DNA of 64,000 nucleotides from the NCBI RefSeq assembly GCF_007992095.1, contig NZ_BJZP01000008.1, forward strand, positions 62,001 to 126,000. The letters are read 5' to 3'. This document shows, one piece after another, positions 46,136 through 58,739 of the stretch. The position numbers were made by a program, and so were the translations under genes. Every line of letters starts with the position of its first letter. Positions within the stretch are counted from its first letter, which is position 1. The notes beneath the pieces were generated by a model. That model was not told the DNA's origin, searched no databases, and saw nothing but the letters and a program-made list of their open reading frames with translations. This stretch comes from Paenirhizobium naphthalenivorans (GTDB lineage Bacteria > Pseudomonadota > Alphaproteobacteria > Rhizobiales > Rhizobiaceae).

Positions 46136-47089
46136 ATGTCGGCGCCCCTCGATATTGACCAGCTCCAGACCTTCATTGCCATCGTTGATACCGGCAGCTT
46201 CACCAAGGCCGCAGCCCGCGTTTTCAAGACCCAGTCCGCGGTGTCGATGCAGATGCGGCGGCTCGAGGAACGGATCGGCAAGCAACTCTTCGTCAAGGAC
46301 GGTCGCGGCAACCGCCTGTCGGCCGAGGGCGACAAGTTGCTGAACTACGCCCGGCGCATCATCCGCCTGAATTCCGAGGCGATCGCCGCCTTTGACGACA
46401 ACCGGCTGGAGGGCACACTCAGGATCGGCACGCCCGACGACTATGCCGACCGCTACATGCCCGAGATCATCGGCCGCTTCGCCAAGACCCACCCGAATGT
46501 CGAGCTCTACATCGTCTGCGAGCCGTCTGTCGATCTGGCGGAAAAGATGGCAAAGGGCGAGCTGGACATTGCCCTCGTCACCCACAATCCGCAGCTTCGC
46601 ACCTCCGATGTGGTGCGCACCGAGCCGCTCTGCTGGGTCGGGTCTGCCAACCATCCGCTGAAGGACGATGCGCCGGTGCCGCTCGCCGTAGGCCGCCGTG
46701 ACTGTAACTGGCGTCAACTCGCCTGTTCGGCGCTGGACGCCGACGGGCGCGACTACCAGATCCTGTTCACCAGTTGGTCCTCGACCGTGGTCGCCGCTGC
46801 GGTTCTTGCCGGCATGGCCGTCTCGGTCCTGCCGGAATCGGCTCTACGCACAGGCATGAAGGTCTTGAGCCAAGCCGATGGCTTCCCCTCGCTTCCGCCG
46901 GTGCAAATCGGCATCATGAAGCGTCCGGGGCTTTCCGCCTCGCTGATGAATGCGATCACCGATCACATTTCCGCCTGCCTCGATAACATCACGCCGAATA
47001 TCGTCGAGGACGATCTGGAAAACGATGTGAAGGCTCTGCCGCGCTTTTACCCGCGGTTGAGAACCGGCGGCATGGCTCCCGGCTGGTAA
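46136..47089 (+). CDS. LysR-type regulator
   Basis: 317 residues from ATG 46136 (MSAPLDIDQLQTFIAIVDTGSFT); ATG 46127 adds three. Winged helix AAARVFKTQSAVSMQMRRLEERIGKQLFVKDG, effector domain RIGTPDDYADRYMPEIIGRFAKTHPNVELYI. Five cysteines (128, 166, 190, 197, 281) could make it thiol sensitive, though no OxyR-type pair is present. Target unknown: the upstream neighbour is DUF1127 and no enzyme gene is adjacent. Similar rhizobial regulators exist but I do not assign one. Confidence 0.88.
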   Translation: MSAPLDIDQLQTFIAIVDTGSFTKAAARVFKTQSAVSMQMRRLEERIGKQLFVKDGRGNRLSAEGDKLLNYARRIIRLNSEAIAAFDDNRLEGTLRIGTPDDYADRYMPEIIGRFAKTHPNVELYIVCEPSVDLAEKMAKGELDIALVTHNPQLRTSDVVRTEPLCWVGSANHPLKDDAPVPLAVGRRDCNWRQLACSALDADGRDYQILFTSWSSTVVAAAVLAGMAVSVLPESALRTGMKVLSQADGFPSLPPVQIGIMKRPGLSASLMNAITDHISACLDNITPNIVEDDLENDVKALPRFYPRLRTGGMAPGW

Positions 47090-47121
47090 CCTCAACCGAC
47101 TGCAGCACTTGGGCGATAGCC

Positions 47122-47748
47122 TCAGGCGGTGAACATGGTCCCGCGAATGCTCCGCTTCCATTCATCAAGGATGCAACGCGCCTTTTGATCATCCTCGATC
47201 ATCGCGCGACGGACGACGGCGCCGGTCAGATAGACGAAAAGCATGACGCGCGTCTCGAGGTCGACCTTGCTGTCTTCTGGCAACAAGGGACGAAAGATGT
47301 CGCAGAGCATACCGGTCAGCCGGGCCTGGTGATCGGTGTTGAGCCGCTGCAGGTCCGGGTCGGATAACGCCGCCAGCCAGACAGGCAGGTAGACGGGATC
47401 ATCGCGAAAGGTTGTGAAGAAGGTGTCCACCGCGTCGCCCATCAAGGCCTCAGCTTCGGCAAGCGTGGTCACCGTCGAAAACACGCGCCGGGCCCCACTT
47501 TCAACGCGCTCGGTGTGGCGATCGTGCAAAGCCCTCACGACGGCAGCCCGCTCGGCAAAAAACTGATAAAGAGAGCCTATCGGAACACCGGCACGGGCAG
47601 CTAGGTCCGTCATTTTCAAAGCACTGACGCCACCCTGCGCGATCAATTCCACCGCGGCTTCCATGATCGCATCAAGGCGCTGGATACTCCGTTCCTGCTG
47701 CGGCTTCTTGCGCAGTTGCAGGCGTCCATTCGGCTTTTTCGCGCTCAT
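47122..47748 (-). CDS. TetR family regulator
   Basis: 208 residues. Helix-turn-helix: IMEAAVELIAQGGVSALKMTDLAARAGVPIGSLYQFFAERAAVVRAL. A basic N-terminal arm (KKPNGRLQLRKKPQQERS) precedes it and the C-terminal ligand domain is not family-specific. Convergent with the LysR gene (32 bp). Its upstream region has a CTTTCC-N7-GGAAAG dyad (47823-47841) that could be an operator. Confidence 0.87.
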   Translation of the reverse strand: MSAKKPNGRLQLRKKPQQERSIQRLDAIMEAAVELIAQGGVSALKMTDLAARAGVPIGSLYQFFAERAAVVRALHDRHTERVESGARRVFSTVTTLAEAEALMGDAVDTFFTTFRDDPVYLPVWLAALSDPDLQRLNTDHQARLTGMLCDIFRPLLPEDSKVDLETRVMLFVYLTGAVVRRAMIEDDQKARCILDEWKRSIRGTMFTA

Positions 47749-47955
47749 TTTTCCCGCTTCGACATTACCCGTGTGGCAATCTCCGATGAGCCTTCCAGCT
47801 CACCCGGCCGCGGTTCTATTCCCTTTCCGCCGAAAGGAAAGATCGTATTTTGCCGATATGGTAAAAAAGCCGTGAGAGAACCGGGCGAAAGAGACGCCCC
47901 GCTTGATGGAAGCCAGCCGTGGCCCGGCACGGTGGCCGTGCTGGTGTTTGGTTGA

Positions 47956-47986
47956 TCGAGGCTGCGGTGTGTCCCCGCAGCCTCGA
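47956..47986 (-). terminator. Hairpin after katG
   Basis: TCGAGGCTGCGG / CCGCAGCCTCGA, a 12-bp perfect stem with a 7-nt loop, 19 bp beyond the katG stop. It lacks a T-run on the minus strand. Confidence 0.6.
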
Positions 47987-48005
47987 CAGAAACCCGCAAC
48001 GCGGA

Positions 48006-50273
<2,268 letters not shown>

Positions 50274-50339
50274 TCATCGACGAAGACCATGATAATTTCC
50301 AATTGTATTTAATGCATTTTTCGATAGGAAAATCAGATC

Positions 50340-51245
50340 ATGATTACCATCCGTCAAATGCGCTATTTCGAGGCGCTCGCCACCACATTGCATTTCGGTC
50401 GAGCCGCCGAGATGGTGCATATCAGTCAGCCGGCGTTGTCCGCCCAAATCATGGAAATGGAGAAGCATCTCGGCGTGCAGCTTGTGGAGCGCACCCGTGC
50501 CAGCACGCTGCTGACCGACAAGGGCCAGGACGTGCTGAACCATGCGCGCGCGGTTCTTGCCGCCGTGGATCGTCTGGAGGAAGCCGCCCGGCGCTCGTCA
50601 GGAACCCTGGAGGGCCTGTTACGGCTCGGCATCATTCCGACGGTCGCGCCCTATCTCGTGCCGAAAATAGTGCCGTATCTCCGACGCGAGCATCCGCTGA
50701 TCGAGATCGAGCTGAAGGAGGCGGTGACCGACCGACTGGTGGCAGACCTGGCCGAGGGACGGCTCGACGCCATTATCGCGGCGATCCCGGTCGAAGCAGA
50801 AAACGTGGTGGCTAGGCGCCTGTTCATCGATCGCTTTTATATGGCGACAAGCGCCAACGACAGCGATGTCCTGCTCTCGCCCATGACTGAGACCGAAGTC
50901 GACCCCGACCGCCTGCTTCTTCTCGAGGAGGGCCATTGCCTGCGCGACCAGGCGCTTGCGGTCTGCAAGTCGGCGAACAAGCGCAGCCTCGTCAATTTCG
51001 GCGCCACCTCAATGACCACGCTTCTACAGATGGTCTCCAACGACATGGGCATGACGCTTATCCCGGAATTGGCGATCGAGACGGAAACTGCGCGTACCCC
51101 GATCCGTATCGTTCCCTTTGCCGACCCTGCGCCATCACGCGAGATCGGCCTCGTCTGGCGCCGTTCCAGTCCGCGCCGGGCCGACATGGAGGCGCTGGCG
51201 GAGGCGATCATCGCCAGCCGGGATCAGTCCGTTCGCCAACCGTGA
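50340..51245 (+). CDS. oxyR: Peroxide sensor-regulator OxyR
   Basis: 301 residues. LysR helix-turn-helix (MRYFEALATTLHFGRAAEMVHISQPALSAQIMEMEK) and the redox pair Cys200/Cys209 in EEGHCLRDQALAVC, which matches the E. coli Cys199/Cys208 loop GHCLRDQAMGFC almost exactly. Peroxide would oxidise the pair and switch on katG, which is divergent with a 108-bp shared promoter region. Confidence 0.94.
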   Translation: MITIRQMRYFEALATTLHFGRAAEMVHISQPALSAQIMEMEKHLGVQLVERTRASTLLTDKGQDVLNHARAVLAAVDRLEEAARRSSGTLEGLLRLGIIPTVAPYLVPKIVPYLRREHPLIEIELKEAVTDRLVADLAEGRLDAIIAAIPVEAENVVARRLFIDRFYMATSANDSDVLLSPMTETEVDPDRLLLLEEGHCLRDQALAVCKSANKRSLVNFGATSMTTLLQMVSNDMGMTLIPELAIETETARTPIRIVPFADPAPSREIGLVWRRSSPRRADMEALAEAIIASRDQSVRQP

Positions 51246-51306
51246 CAATGTAATGCCGGGCAATGAAGAGGGCCAACGGTGACCCAGAACGTCGCCTACG
51301 AATGAC

Positions 51307-51339
51307 ACAAAGGTAGTGGGTCCAGCCCACCACCTTTGT
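51307..51339. terminator. Bidirectional hairpin between oxyR and adhP
   Basis: ACAAAGGTAGTGGG / CCCACCACCTTTGT, a 14-bp stem with one A-C mismatch and a 5-nt loop, between convergent genes. Confidence 0.7.
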
Positions 51340-51363
51340 CATGTGCCACTTGCTATCGCAGGA

Positions 51364-52389
51364 TCAGGCCAGATCGAGGACGATACGACCGTCGATCTTG
51401 CCCTCTTCCATGCGGTGGAAGATGTCGTTGATGTTCTCGATCTTATCCCAAGAGAAGTGCGTGACGACCTTGCCCTCGCCGGCGAACACCAGTGATTCCT
51501 CAAGATCTTGGCGCGTGCCGACGATCGAGCCTCGTACGGTGATGCGCTTCAGCACAGTTTCAAAGACCGGCAGCGAGATGAAACCCGGCGGCAGACCGAC
51601 GAGCGCCATTGTGCCCTTGGAACGCAGGAAGCCATAGGCCTGTTCCATCGCCTTCGGCGAAACGGCGGTGACGAGTGCGCCATGCACGCCGCCCGTTGCC
51701 TTCTGCACCTGCTCGATGGCGTCCGTGGCTGTACCATCGACGACGACATCGGCGCCGAGCTCCTTGGCGAGTTTCAGCTTGTCCTCGTGAATATCCGCCG
51801 CCACCACATGCATGCCCATGGCCTTGGCATACTGCACGGCCATGTGACCAAGGCCGCCAATACCAGAGATGACGACCCACTCGCCAGGCCGCACTTCGGT
51901 TTCCTTCAGCCCCTTGTAGACGGTCACGCCAGCGCAGAGCACCGGAGCTGCCCGACCGAACTCCAGATTATCCGGAAGGCGGCCGACGAAATCCGGATCG
52001 GCAAGCCCATACTGGGCAAAGGTGCCATTGACGGAATAGCCGGTGTTCTGCTGGCTGCCGCAGAGCGTTTCCCAGCCGGTGCGGCAGGGCGAGCAATAGC
52101 CGCAGGCGGTATGCAGCCATGGAACGCCGACACGGTCGCCTTCCTTGATGCGAGAGACACCCGTGCCAAGCTTGGCAACATAGCCGACACCCTCATGACC
52201 CGGAATAAACGGCGGGCTGGGTTTGACCGGCCAATCACCATTAGCGGCATGCAGGTCTGTGTGGCAAACACCAGTGGCCTCGTATTTAACGAGGATCTGG
52301 CCCGGACCCGGCTCCGGAATCGGCCATTCCTCAATCGTGAGCGGCTTACCGAATTCCCGGACGACGGCAGCTTTCATCATATCGGCCAT
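51364..52389 (-). CDS. adhP: Zinc-dependent alcohol dehydrogenase, AdhP type
   Basis: 341 residues with AGGAGAT 6 bp before ATG. NAD-dependent oxidation of primary alcohols. Catalytic zinc ligands in GVCHTDLHA and PGHEGVG, the structural zinc four-Cys loop CGYCSPCRTGWETLC and the NAD site GIGGLGHMAVQYAKA are all visible. AdhP-like enzymes of rhizobia act on ethanol. Single gene; a 238-bp upstream gap probably holds its promoter. Confidence 0.93.
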   Translation of the reverse strand: MADMMKAAVVREFGKPLTIEEWPIPEPGPGQILVKYEATGVCHTDLHAANGDWPVKPSPPFIPGHEGVGYVAKLGTGVSRIKEGDRVGVPWLHTACGYCSPCRTGWETLCGSQQNTGYSVNGTFAQYGLADPDFVGRLPDNLEFGRAAPVLCAGVTVYKGLKETEVRPGEWVVISGIGGLGHMAVQYAKAMGMHVVAADIHEDKLKLAKELGADVVVDGTATDAIEQVQKATGGVHGALVTAVSPKAMEQAYGFLRSKGTMALVGLPPGFISLPVFETVLKRITVRGSIVGTRQDLEESLVFAGEGKVVTHFSWDKIENINDIFHRMEEGKIDGRIVLDLA

Positions 52390-52627
52390 GCTGATCTCCT
52401 CTCCTGCTCCCTAAGACGTAGAATGACCGGCAAAACTCATGGACAGCCGGTTTCGCGACCAAGATACACGCAAAAGGCGAAATTGGCTTGACGCACATCA
52501 ATTCTGAAAACGCTATACGTCGGTGGGCGTCGCGTTATTGCGACAGTATGGCCTCCCTTGCGAAGCGGATCAGCCGCCTCTTGTCCAGCAGAACGCAGCT
52601 TGCCGCCGAGACGGCAGAGGACGTCAG

Positions 52628-53200
52628 TTACCGCTTCGACGCGCCCTTGCCGAAGAACGCCAGCCTGACGACGAGGATAGACGAGACCGAGACCAGGATG
52701 AGCTTGACGCGGGTAATCCACGGCAGGATGTCCGGCAGGTTCCGGGCCAGCCAATCGCCCGGTGTGGCCGGTGGGAAATAAATGAGGAAGCCGACGTTCT
52801 CTGTGTAGTCGACAAGGCCATAGGCAAGCGGGAGGAGACAGAGGAGCCGCACGTGGCGCATCTCGAGCCTGCGGCCGTAAAGCACGGCACCGGGGGCAAA
52901 TCCCCGCATGAGCAGGCTGAGAGCGAGGGTCACGGCAAGCGGCAGGACCAGATCGGGACCGAGATACATGAACCGCAGCAGGTCACGCGCCTCCGCCCGC
53001 GCCGGATCGGAAAGCGCCGTCGCCATGGCGACGACCGACTCCGCATCGTAGCCAGACAGACGGACGTCAAGGAAGCTGCCTGCCCCGCTGAGCCTCTGGA
53101 ACTCCGGGTCGAGGCCAAATTTCATCCAGGCCAAGAGGCCGGCACAAAGGGCGAGCAGCAATGCGATCATCTTACCAATCCCCTTGCTGCTCGCCGCCAT
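52628..53200 (-). CDS. Small integral membrane protein of unknown function
   Basis: 190 residues from ATG 53200; a GTG at 53218 overlaps the guaB stop and is possible. Four hydrophobic segments (MIALLLALCAGLLAWMKF; LGPDLVLPLAVTLALSLLM; LLCLLPLAYGLVDYTENVGFLIYF; VKLILVSVSSILVVRLAFF). Motif GLVDYTENV contains charged residues within a membrane segment. Downstream of guaB with a 10-bp gap, so probably cotranscribed. Confidence 0.72.
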   Translation of the reverse strand: MAASSKGIGKMIALLLALCAGLLAWMKFGLDPEFQRLSGAGSFLDVRLSGYDAESVVAMATALSDPARAEARDLLRFMYLGPDLVLPLAVTLALSLLMRGFAPGAVLYGRRLEMRHVRLLCLLPLAYGLVDYTENVGFLIYFPPATPGDWLARNLPDILPWITRVKLILVSVSSILVVRLAFFGKGASKR

Positions 53201-53210
53201 CAATCTACCC

Positions 53211-54701
53211 TCATGCACCGCCCGGATAGTTCGGGCTTTCCCGGGTGATGGTCACGCCATGCGGATGGCTTTCGCGCAGGCCTGCGCCGGAAATGCGCAC
53301 GAAGGTCGCCTTTTCCTGGAAATCCTTGATGTCCTTGCCGCCGACGTAACCCATGGCAGCCTTCAGGCCGCCGGCGAGCTGATGCAGGACGGCCGAGACC
53401 GGTCCCTTGTAGGGAACCTGGCCCTCGATGCCTTCCGGCACGAGCTTGAGCGTGTCGCGGACTTCCGCCTGGAAATAGCGGTCCGCCGAACCGCGCGCCA
53501 TGGCGCCGACCGAACCCATGCCGCGATAGGCTTTGAAGGAACGCCCCTGATAGAGGTAAACTTCGCCGGGGCTTTCGTCCGTGCCGGCGAGCAGCGAGCC
53601 GACCATGACGGCCGATGCGCCGGCTGCAATGGCCTTGGCCACGTCGCCGGAAAATTTCAGGCCTCCGTCCGCGATGATCGGGATGCCGTGCTTGTTGGCT
53701 TCCTCGACCGCCGCCATGACGGCTGCGAGCTGCGGAACGCCGACGCCTGCGACGATGCGGGTGGTGCAGATGGAGCCCGGACCGATACCGACCTTGATGC
53801 AATCGGCACCGTAATCGATCAGCGCACGGGTGCCTTCACCGGTTGCCACGTTGCCGGCGATAATGCGGACAGCGTTTGACATCTTCTTCACTTCGGCAAC
53901 CGCGTCGAGCACCTTTTGGCTGTGACCGTGAGCGGTATCGACGACAATGACGTCGACGCCGGCGTCGATCAGGCGCTCGGCCCGCTCACGCCCGTCGTCG
54001 CCGGTGGAGATGGCAGCGGCAACCCGCAGGCGACCCTGGGCATCCTTGGCGGCATTCGGGTTGAGCTGCGACTTCTCGATGTCCTTGACGGTGATCAGGC
54101 CGACACAACGGCCCGCATCATCGACAACCAGCAGCTTTTCGATGCGGTGCGAGTGCAGGAGGCGCTTGGCCTCACTCTGCTCTACGCCGTCCCTGACCGT
54201 GATCAGGTTCTCGTGGGTCATCAACTCATGGATCTTCTGCGACGGATCGGAGGCAAAGCGCACGTCACGATTGGTCAGGATACCGACGAGGCGACCCGGC
54301 CGTCCGCCGTTCTCGACGACCGGGATGCCGGAGATGCCGTGCGACTTCATCAGCGAGAGCGCTTCGGCAAGTGTCGCGTCCGGGCCAATGGTGACCGGAT
54401 TGACCACCATACCGCTCTCGAACTTCTTAACCTGCCGGACTTCTTCGGCCTGCTCGGTCGGGGTGAGGTTGCGGTGGATGACGCCCATACCGCCTGACTG
54501 CGCCATGGCGATGGCCAGACGGCTCTCGGTGACGGTATCCATGGCGGAAGAGAGGATCGGCAGGGAAAGATCAATATCCTTGGCGATACGGGTGGAGATA
54601 TTGGTCTGCCCCGGCATGATCTCCGAATGCCCCGGCTGAAGCAAGACGTCGTCAAAGGTAAGCGCTTCCACGCCGGTTGCCGAAACTACGATCCGTGCCA
54701 T
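53211..54701 (-). CDS. guaB: IMP dehydrogenase
   Basis: 496 residues from ATG 54701, with AAGGAA 7 bp upstream. Converts IMP to XMP with NAD, the committed step of GTP synthesis. [14 protein letters not shown] at the N-terminus, two CBS domains inserted between about 95 and 210 ([51 protein letters not shown]), the catalytic Cys loop [13 protein letters not shown] and the [16 protein letters not shown] flap. Normal length. Confidence 0.96.
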   Translation of the reverse strand: MARIVVSATGVEALTFDDVLLQPGHSEIMPGQTNISTRIAKDIDLSLPILSSAMDTVTESRLAIAMAQSGGMGVIHRNLTPTEQAEEVRQVKKFESGMVVNPVTIGPDATLAEALSLMKSHGISGIPVVENGGRPGRLVGILTNRDVRFASDPSQKIHELMTHENLITVRDGVEQSEAKRLLHSHRIEKLLVVDDAGRCVGLITVKDIEKSQLNPNAAKDAQGRLRVAAAISTGDDGRERAERLIDAGVDVIVVDTAHGHSQKVLDAVAEVKKMSNAVRIIAGNVATGEGTRALIDYGADCIKVGIGPGSICTTRIVAGVGVPQLAAVMAAVEEANKHGIPIIADGGLKFSGDVAKAIAAGASAVMVGSLLAGTDESPGEVYLYQGRSFKAYRGMGSVGAMARGSADRYFQAEVRDTLKLVPEGIEGQVPYKGPVSAVLHQLAGGLKAAMGYVGGKDIKDFQEKATFVRISGAGLRESHPHGVTITRESPNYPGGA

Positions 54702-54975
54702 TGCCAATTTCCTTCAGTTGAATAGGCAGAATCCTCCGGAAAAGGGAAAGTCCCCGGATGCTCCTGCATGAAATGCTTGGAAGTTGGCGAGGGCAGGTAA
54801 CACGTTCATGACAGGAAGGGAATAGAAAAACGCGCACCGGCAGGCCCAGGAGGCGAATAATGGTGCGATGCGCAAAACTTTACGCATTCTCTGCACGAAA
54901 TCTGAATACCGGCAAGTTAAAAGCCTTACATGACCTTCACGAAGAGAGGTCAACAACAAGAAAACGGGGCTTAAA

Positions 54976-55287
54976 ATGAATTCTCTGAAGCAACGCGCCG
55001 ATGCCTTTGAAAGCCAATACGCACGCCAGCAGGAACTTCTCTTCAAGGTGAAAGCCCGCCGCAACGCTCTGGTCGGCCGCTGGGCCGCCGCCGCCATGGG
55101 CAGAACGGATGCCGAAGGCTACGCCCGCGATCTCGCAAGCGGCCAAGCCAACGAGCCGCACCGCCTGCTGGAGCGGCTGCGTCAGGACTTCGAGGCTGCC
55201 GGCGTTTCGGTCAAGGACAGCGAGATCGAGGCACGGATGACTGAACTGCTCGACCAGGCTACGGAAGATCTCTACCGCCGCGCCTGA
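54976..55287 (+). CDS. DUF1476 protein (F1-ATPase zeta-subunit family)
   Basis: 103 residues. The helical pattern ADAFESQYARQQELLFKVKARRNALVGRWAAAAMGRTDAEGYARDL resembles DUF1476, the alphaproteobacterial family that includes the zeta inhibitor of F1-ATPase (usual pattern F..REKAFE.KFAHDEE..FK..ARRNKLLGLWAA). The Asp/Glu content at the N-terminus is lower than in the typical zeta protein, so it may be a paralogue. Divergent from guaB. Confidence 0.8.
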   Translation: MNSLKQRADAFESQYARQQELLFKVKARRNALVGRWAAAAMGRTDAEGYARDLASGQANEPHRLLERLRQDFEAAGVSVKDSEIEARMTELLDQATEDLYRRA

Positions 55288-55301
55288 CCACCGCGCCTTT
55301 G

Positions 55302-55321
55302 GCCGGCCCGAAGGGGCCGGC
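55302..55321. terminator. Hairpin between DUF1476 and MBL hydrolase genes
   Basis: GCCGGCCC / GGGCCGGC with a GAAG loop, 8-bp stem, between convergent genes. No T-run. Confidence 0.5.
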
Positions 55322-55329
55322 GCACGATC

Positions 55330-56313
55330 TCAAATGTCGAACTGGTAGCTCTTGGGCACATAGCGATAGCCGGTATCGACCTTCTCGACATAGCCAACGG
55401 CCGGGAACGGCATATGATAGCCAAGGAAGGCCAGCCTGTCGGTGGAGATCATGTCGAACACCCGCCTGCGGGTCGCGGCGGCTGCGGTCTTGTCCATGTC
55501 GAACTTTACTTCCCATTCCGGCTTTTGCAGCGACAGCACGAAATGGTTCGCCGTGTCGGCGGCCAGAACCAGCTGACGTCCCTCCGATTCCAGCCGATAG
55601 ATCATATGGCCCGGAGAATGGCCGAAGGCGGCCATGCCCGTGATGCCGCTGACGACGTCCCCGCCGTCGACGATGAAGGTCATCTTGTCCGCCAGTGGTT
55701 TCACTTTGGCAAGAACGCCCTTGTGTCCGCCCTCGGCAGGCGTTCCGGCGCGAGCCGGGTCGACCCAGAAATCGTATTCCACCTGGCCCGTCACATAGCG
55801 GGCATTCGGGAAGGCCGGTTGGCCGCCCTCCATCAGCCCGCCGATGTGGTCGCCGTGCATGTGGGTGAGCACGACGATCGACACGTCCTCGCGCGTGTAG
55901 CCGGCAGCGGTTAGCCCTTCCACCAGCCGGCCGAGACCGTTGGCGCGACCGCCCTCGCCCATCCCGGTATCGAACAAGATGACGTCCGAGCCGGTATTGA
56001 CCAGCACGGGGGCAAAGCTGTTCACGAAATTGTCGGGCGGCAGGAAGTTGGCCTGCAGAAGCTCGCCCACGGCGTCCGGCGTCTGGTCGATGCCAAAGAT
56101 CGCCTGGGGTTTGCCAGAGGCACGCGCGCCATCCTTGACCACCACGACCTCGAAGTTTCCGACCTTGAAGCGGTGGGTTTCCGGTGGCATAGCATGGTCG
56201 ATGTCCATGGCGCTATCGGCAGCCTGCGCCACAGCGGCGCGGGTCATGATCAGCGGCGAGGCAAGCGCCAGGCCCGCTCCACCCAAAAGAACGCGTCTGT
56301 TGATTTCGACCAT
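55330..56313 (-). CDS. Exported MBL-fold metallo-hydrolase
   Basis: 327 residues from ATG 56313, chosen because GAGGAG lies 6 bp upstream; ATG 56319 would sit directly on it. A twin-arginine-like signal (INRRVLLGGAGLALASPL) precedes an AQA cleavage. Metal ligands: LTHMHGDHIGGL (His-x-His-x-Asp-His), His in FGHSPGHMIY and Asp in LAADTANH. Fits the quorum-quenching lactonase / beta-lactamase-like clan; substrate unknown. Confidence 0.87.
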   Translation of the reverse strand: MVEINRRVLLGGAGLALASPLIMTRAAVAQAADSAMDIDHAMPPETHRFKVGNFEVVVVKDGARASGKPQAIFGIDQTPDAVGELLQANFLPPDNFVNSFAPVLVNTGSDVILFDTGMGEGGRANGLGRLVEGLTAAGYTREDVSIVVLTHMHGDHIGGLMEGGQPAFPNARYVTGQVEYDFWVDPARAGTPAEGGHKGVLAKVKPLADKMTFIVDGGDVVSGITGMAAFGHSPGHMIYRLESEGRQLVLAADTANHFVLSLQKPEWEVKFDMDKTAAAATRRRVFDMISTDRLAFLGYHMPFPAVGYVEKVDTGYRYVPKSYQFDI

Positions 56314-56505
56314 CTTCATCTCCTCTTGTTCGGCCCGCTGTATCCGCATTTCGCGAACATCCGGCGTTTCAAATAGAAGCAAGCACAACAAGGGAAAGCC
56401 GCTTCACCAAGACGTGATCCACGAAGCTGAAGCCAGGGCGCGCGGGGTTGGCAGATAGCACGCGAACCGCTAAGTCGAGCGCTTGGACTTGCCCACCACG
56501 CACCG

Positions 56506-57951
56506 ATGCCAATTCAGCCCCGCGATCTCCAGATGAACCGCATAGTCCCGCTCATTCTCGCCGTGGCCCTGTTCATGGAACAGATGGATTCAACCGTGAT
56601 CGCGACGGCGCTGCCGGCAATCGCAGCCGATCTCGGCGTCGGGCCGATCACACTGAAGCTGGCATTGACCTCCTACATGGTGGCGCTCGCCATCTTCATC
56701 CCGGTGAGCGGCTGGATGGCCGACCGACACGGGGCAAAGAAGATCTTCCGCATCGCCATCCTCGTGTTCGTCATCGGATCAATCCTCTGTGCCGTAGCCA
56801 GCTCGCTCCCCGCCTTTGTCGCAGCGCGTTTCCTGCAAGGTATGGGCGGCGCGATGATGACGCCGGTCGGACGACTCGTGCTGCTGCGCACCACCAAGCG
56901 CAGCGAACTGGTCTCGGCCATGGCGCTTCTGACCATTCCGGCGCTGGTCGGCCCACTCACTGGCCCTCCGGTCGGCGGCTTCATCACCACCTATTTCAGC
57001 TGGCACTGGATCTTCCTGATCAATGCTCCGATCGGCATCGTCGGCATCTGGCTGGCGACGCTCTACCTGCCCGCCGTTGCGCCGATCGAGACCCCGCCAA
57101 TCGACCTCAAGGGATTCGTGTTGAGCGGTCTTGCCGCCTCCGGCGTGGTGTTCGGTCTGTCGGTGATCAGCCTGCCGGCCCTGCCTATCGAAGTCGGGAT
57201 CGGCACCACGGTGATCGGATTGATCGCCACCGCCCTCTACGTGCGTCATGCCCGGCGCCACGACGCGCCGCTGCTTGCCCTTGGCCTGTTTGGCGACGTC
57301 GCCTTCCGCGTTTCCGCGCTCAGCGGTTCGATCTTCCGCATCGCCACAGGAGCCGTGCCCTTCCTCATGCCCCTGATGCTACAGCTCGGCTTCGGCATGA
57401 ACCCGTTTGAATCCGGACTCGTCACCTTCATCGGCGCACTCGGCGCGATCACCACAAAGTTCATGGCCAAACGTGTTTTTGCCGCAGCCGGATTCCGCAA
57501 GGTCCTCACTGTCGCCGCAACGGCCGGCGCGGCAACCACCGCCGCCAACGCCTTTTTCACGGCGGCAACCCCGATCGTTGTCGTCATGGGTTTCCTGCTT
57601 TTCGCCGGCTTTTGCCGCTCGTTCTTCTTCACCGGCATCAACACGCTCGCCTATTCCGAGATCGACGACCGGCAGGTGAGCCAGGCGACCTCAATGAGCT
57701 CTGTCTTGCAGCAGATCAGTCTGGCACTTGGGGTAGCCGTCGCCGCAGCGATCCTTGAAGCAGCGACCGCGATCCATGGCCGGGCGCTGTCGCTCTCCGA
57801 CTTCCACATCGCCTTCGGCGTGGTGGCGGCCTTGTCGCTGCTCGCGGTCTTGCCGATCCTCAGACTGACGCGCGAAACGGGCGCGGCCGTCTCTGGCCAT
57901 CGCCTGGCCAGCGCTGAAGACGAGGTCGCCACCGAAGTCACGGTGAAGTAA
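56506..57951 (+). CDS. MFS drug/multidrug exporter, DHA2-like
   Basis: 481 residues, about 13-14 helices. ALFMEQMDSTVIATALPAIAADL (helix 1) and the A-motif GWMADRHGAKKIF identify the family; the B-C motif region is LLTIPALVGPLTGPPVGG (TM5). ATG 56533 is the alternative start. DHA2 family exporters use the proton gradient; the substrate is not readable. Convergent with rlmE, 19 bp. Confidence 0.87.
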   Translation: MPIQPRDLQMNRIVPLILAVALFMEQMDSTVIATALPAIAADLGVGPITLKLALTSYMVALAIFIPVSGWMADRHGAKKIFRIAILVFVIGSILCAVASSLPAFVAARFLQGMGGAMMTPVGRLVLLRTTKRSELVSAMALLTIPALVGPLTGPPVGGFITTYFSWHWIFLINAPIGIVGIWLATLYLPAVAPIETPPIDLKGFVLSGLAASGVVFGLSVISLPALPIEVGIGTTVIGLIATALYVRHARRHDAPLLALGLFGDVAFRVSALSGSIFRIATGAVPFLMPLMLQLGFGMNPFESGLVTFIGALGAITTKFMAKRVFAAAGFRKVLTVAATAGAATTAANAFFTAATPIVVVMGFLLFAGFCRSFFFTGINTLAYSEIDDRQVSQATSMSSVLQQISLALGVAVAAAILEAATAIHGRALSLSDFHIAFGVVAALSLLAVLPILRLTRETGAAVSGHRLASAEDEVATEVTVK

Positions 57952-57970
57952 GCGAAAGCTGCGCCTTACC

Positions 57971-58735
57971 TTACTCGCTGCCGACGCGGCCCTCAGTCTC
58001 ACTCACGGCGCTCTGCTCTGCCGCGTCGACCAAAATCGCCGGCTTGCGCCCTTTGAAGCTCTTGGCCAGCAGGAACATCTCGACCGATTCGGCGCGCGAC
58101 GAACTCGGCTTGATGTGCACGACCTGACGGAAGTTCTGCTTCAGCAGGTTGAGCAGGTCCTTCTCCGTACCGCCCTGGAAGGTCTTGGCCAGAAAATGCC
58201 CGCCTTCGGCCAGAACCTCGATGGCGAAATGAGCCGCGACTTCGCACAGATGCATGGTACGCAGATGGTCGGTCTTCTGATGACCGGTGGTCGGGGCCGC
58301 CATGTCGGAAATCACCACATCCGGCGTACCGCCGACCGCTTCGATCAGCAGGCGCGGGGCCTCCGGATCGAGGAAGTCGAGTTGCAGGATCTTCACTCCC
58401 GGAAGCTGCGTCATCTCGAGGAAGTCGATCGCCGCGACGCGGATGTCGTCATCGGTCGAACCGGTGACATTGGCGGCGATCTGCGACCAACTGCCGGGTG
58501 CCGCGCCAAGGTCGATGATGCGCCGGGCACCTTTCAGGATCTGGTGCTTCTCGTCGATCTCGAGCAGCTTGAAGGCGGCGCGCGCGCGATAGCCCTCGAG
58601 CTTCGCCCGCTGCACATAGGGGTCGTTGATATGGCGTTCGATCCAGCGTCGCGACGACGCCTTCAGCTTACCTTTCTTGACCTTCTGGCCGAGCTTGCGG
58701 CCGGTACGATTGCCTCCGATCGGTGGCTTGGTCAT
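57971..58735 (-). CDS. rlmE: 23S rRNA (uridine-2552-2'-O)-methyltransferase RlmE
   Basis: 254 residues from ATG 58735 ([12 protein letters not shown]). Modifies U2552 of 23S rRNA during 50S assembly. SAM site [15 protein letters not shown], catalytic Lys in [10 protein letters not shown], Asp in [13 protein letters not shown], Lys in FLAKTFQGG and Glu in [12 protein letters not shown] complete the K-D-K-E set. A basic N-terminal extension and short C-terminal tail differ from the 209-residue E. coli enzyme. Starts 5 bp after the ppx-like stop. Confidence 0.93.
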   Translation of the reverse strand: MTKPPIGGNRTGRKLGQKVKKGKLKASSRRWIERHINDPYVQRAKLEGYRARAAFKLLEIDEKHQILKGARRIIDLGAAPGSWSQIAANVTGSTDDDIRVAAIDFLEMTQLPGVKILQLDFLDPEAPRLLIEAVGGTPDVVISDMAAPTTGHQKTDHLRTMHLCEVAAHFAIEVLAEGGHFLAKTFQGGTEKDLLNLLKQNFRQVVHIKPSSSRAESVEMFLLAKSFKGRKPAILVDAAEQSAVSETEGRVGSE

Positions 58736-58739
58736 GGCG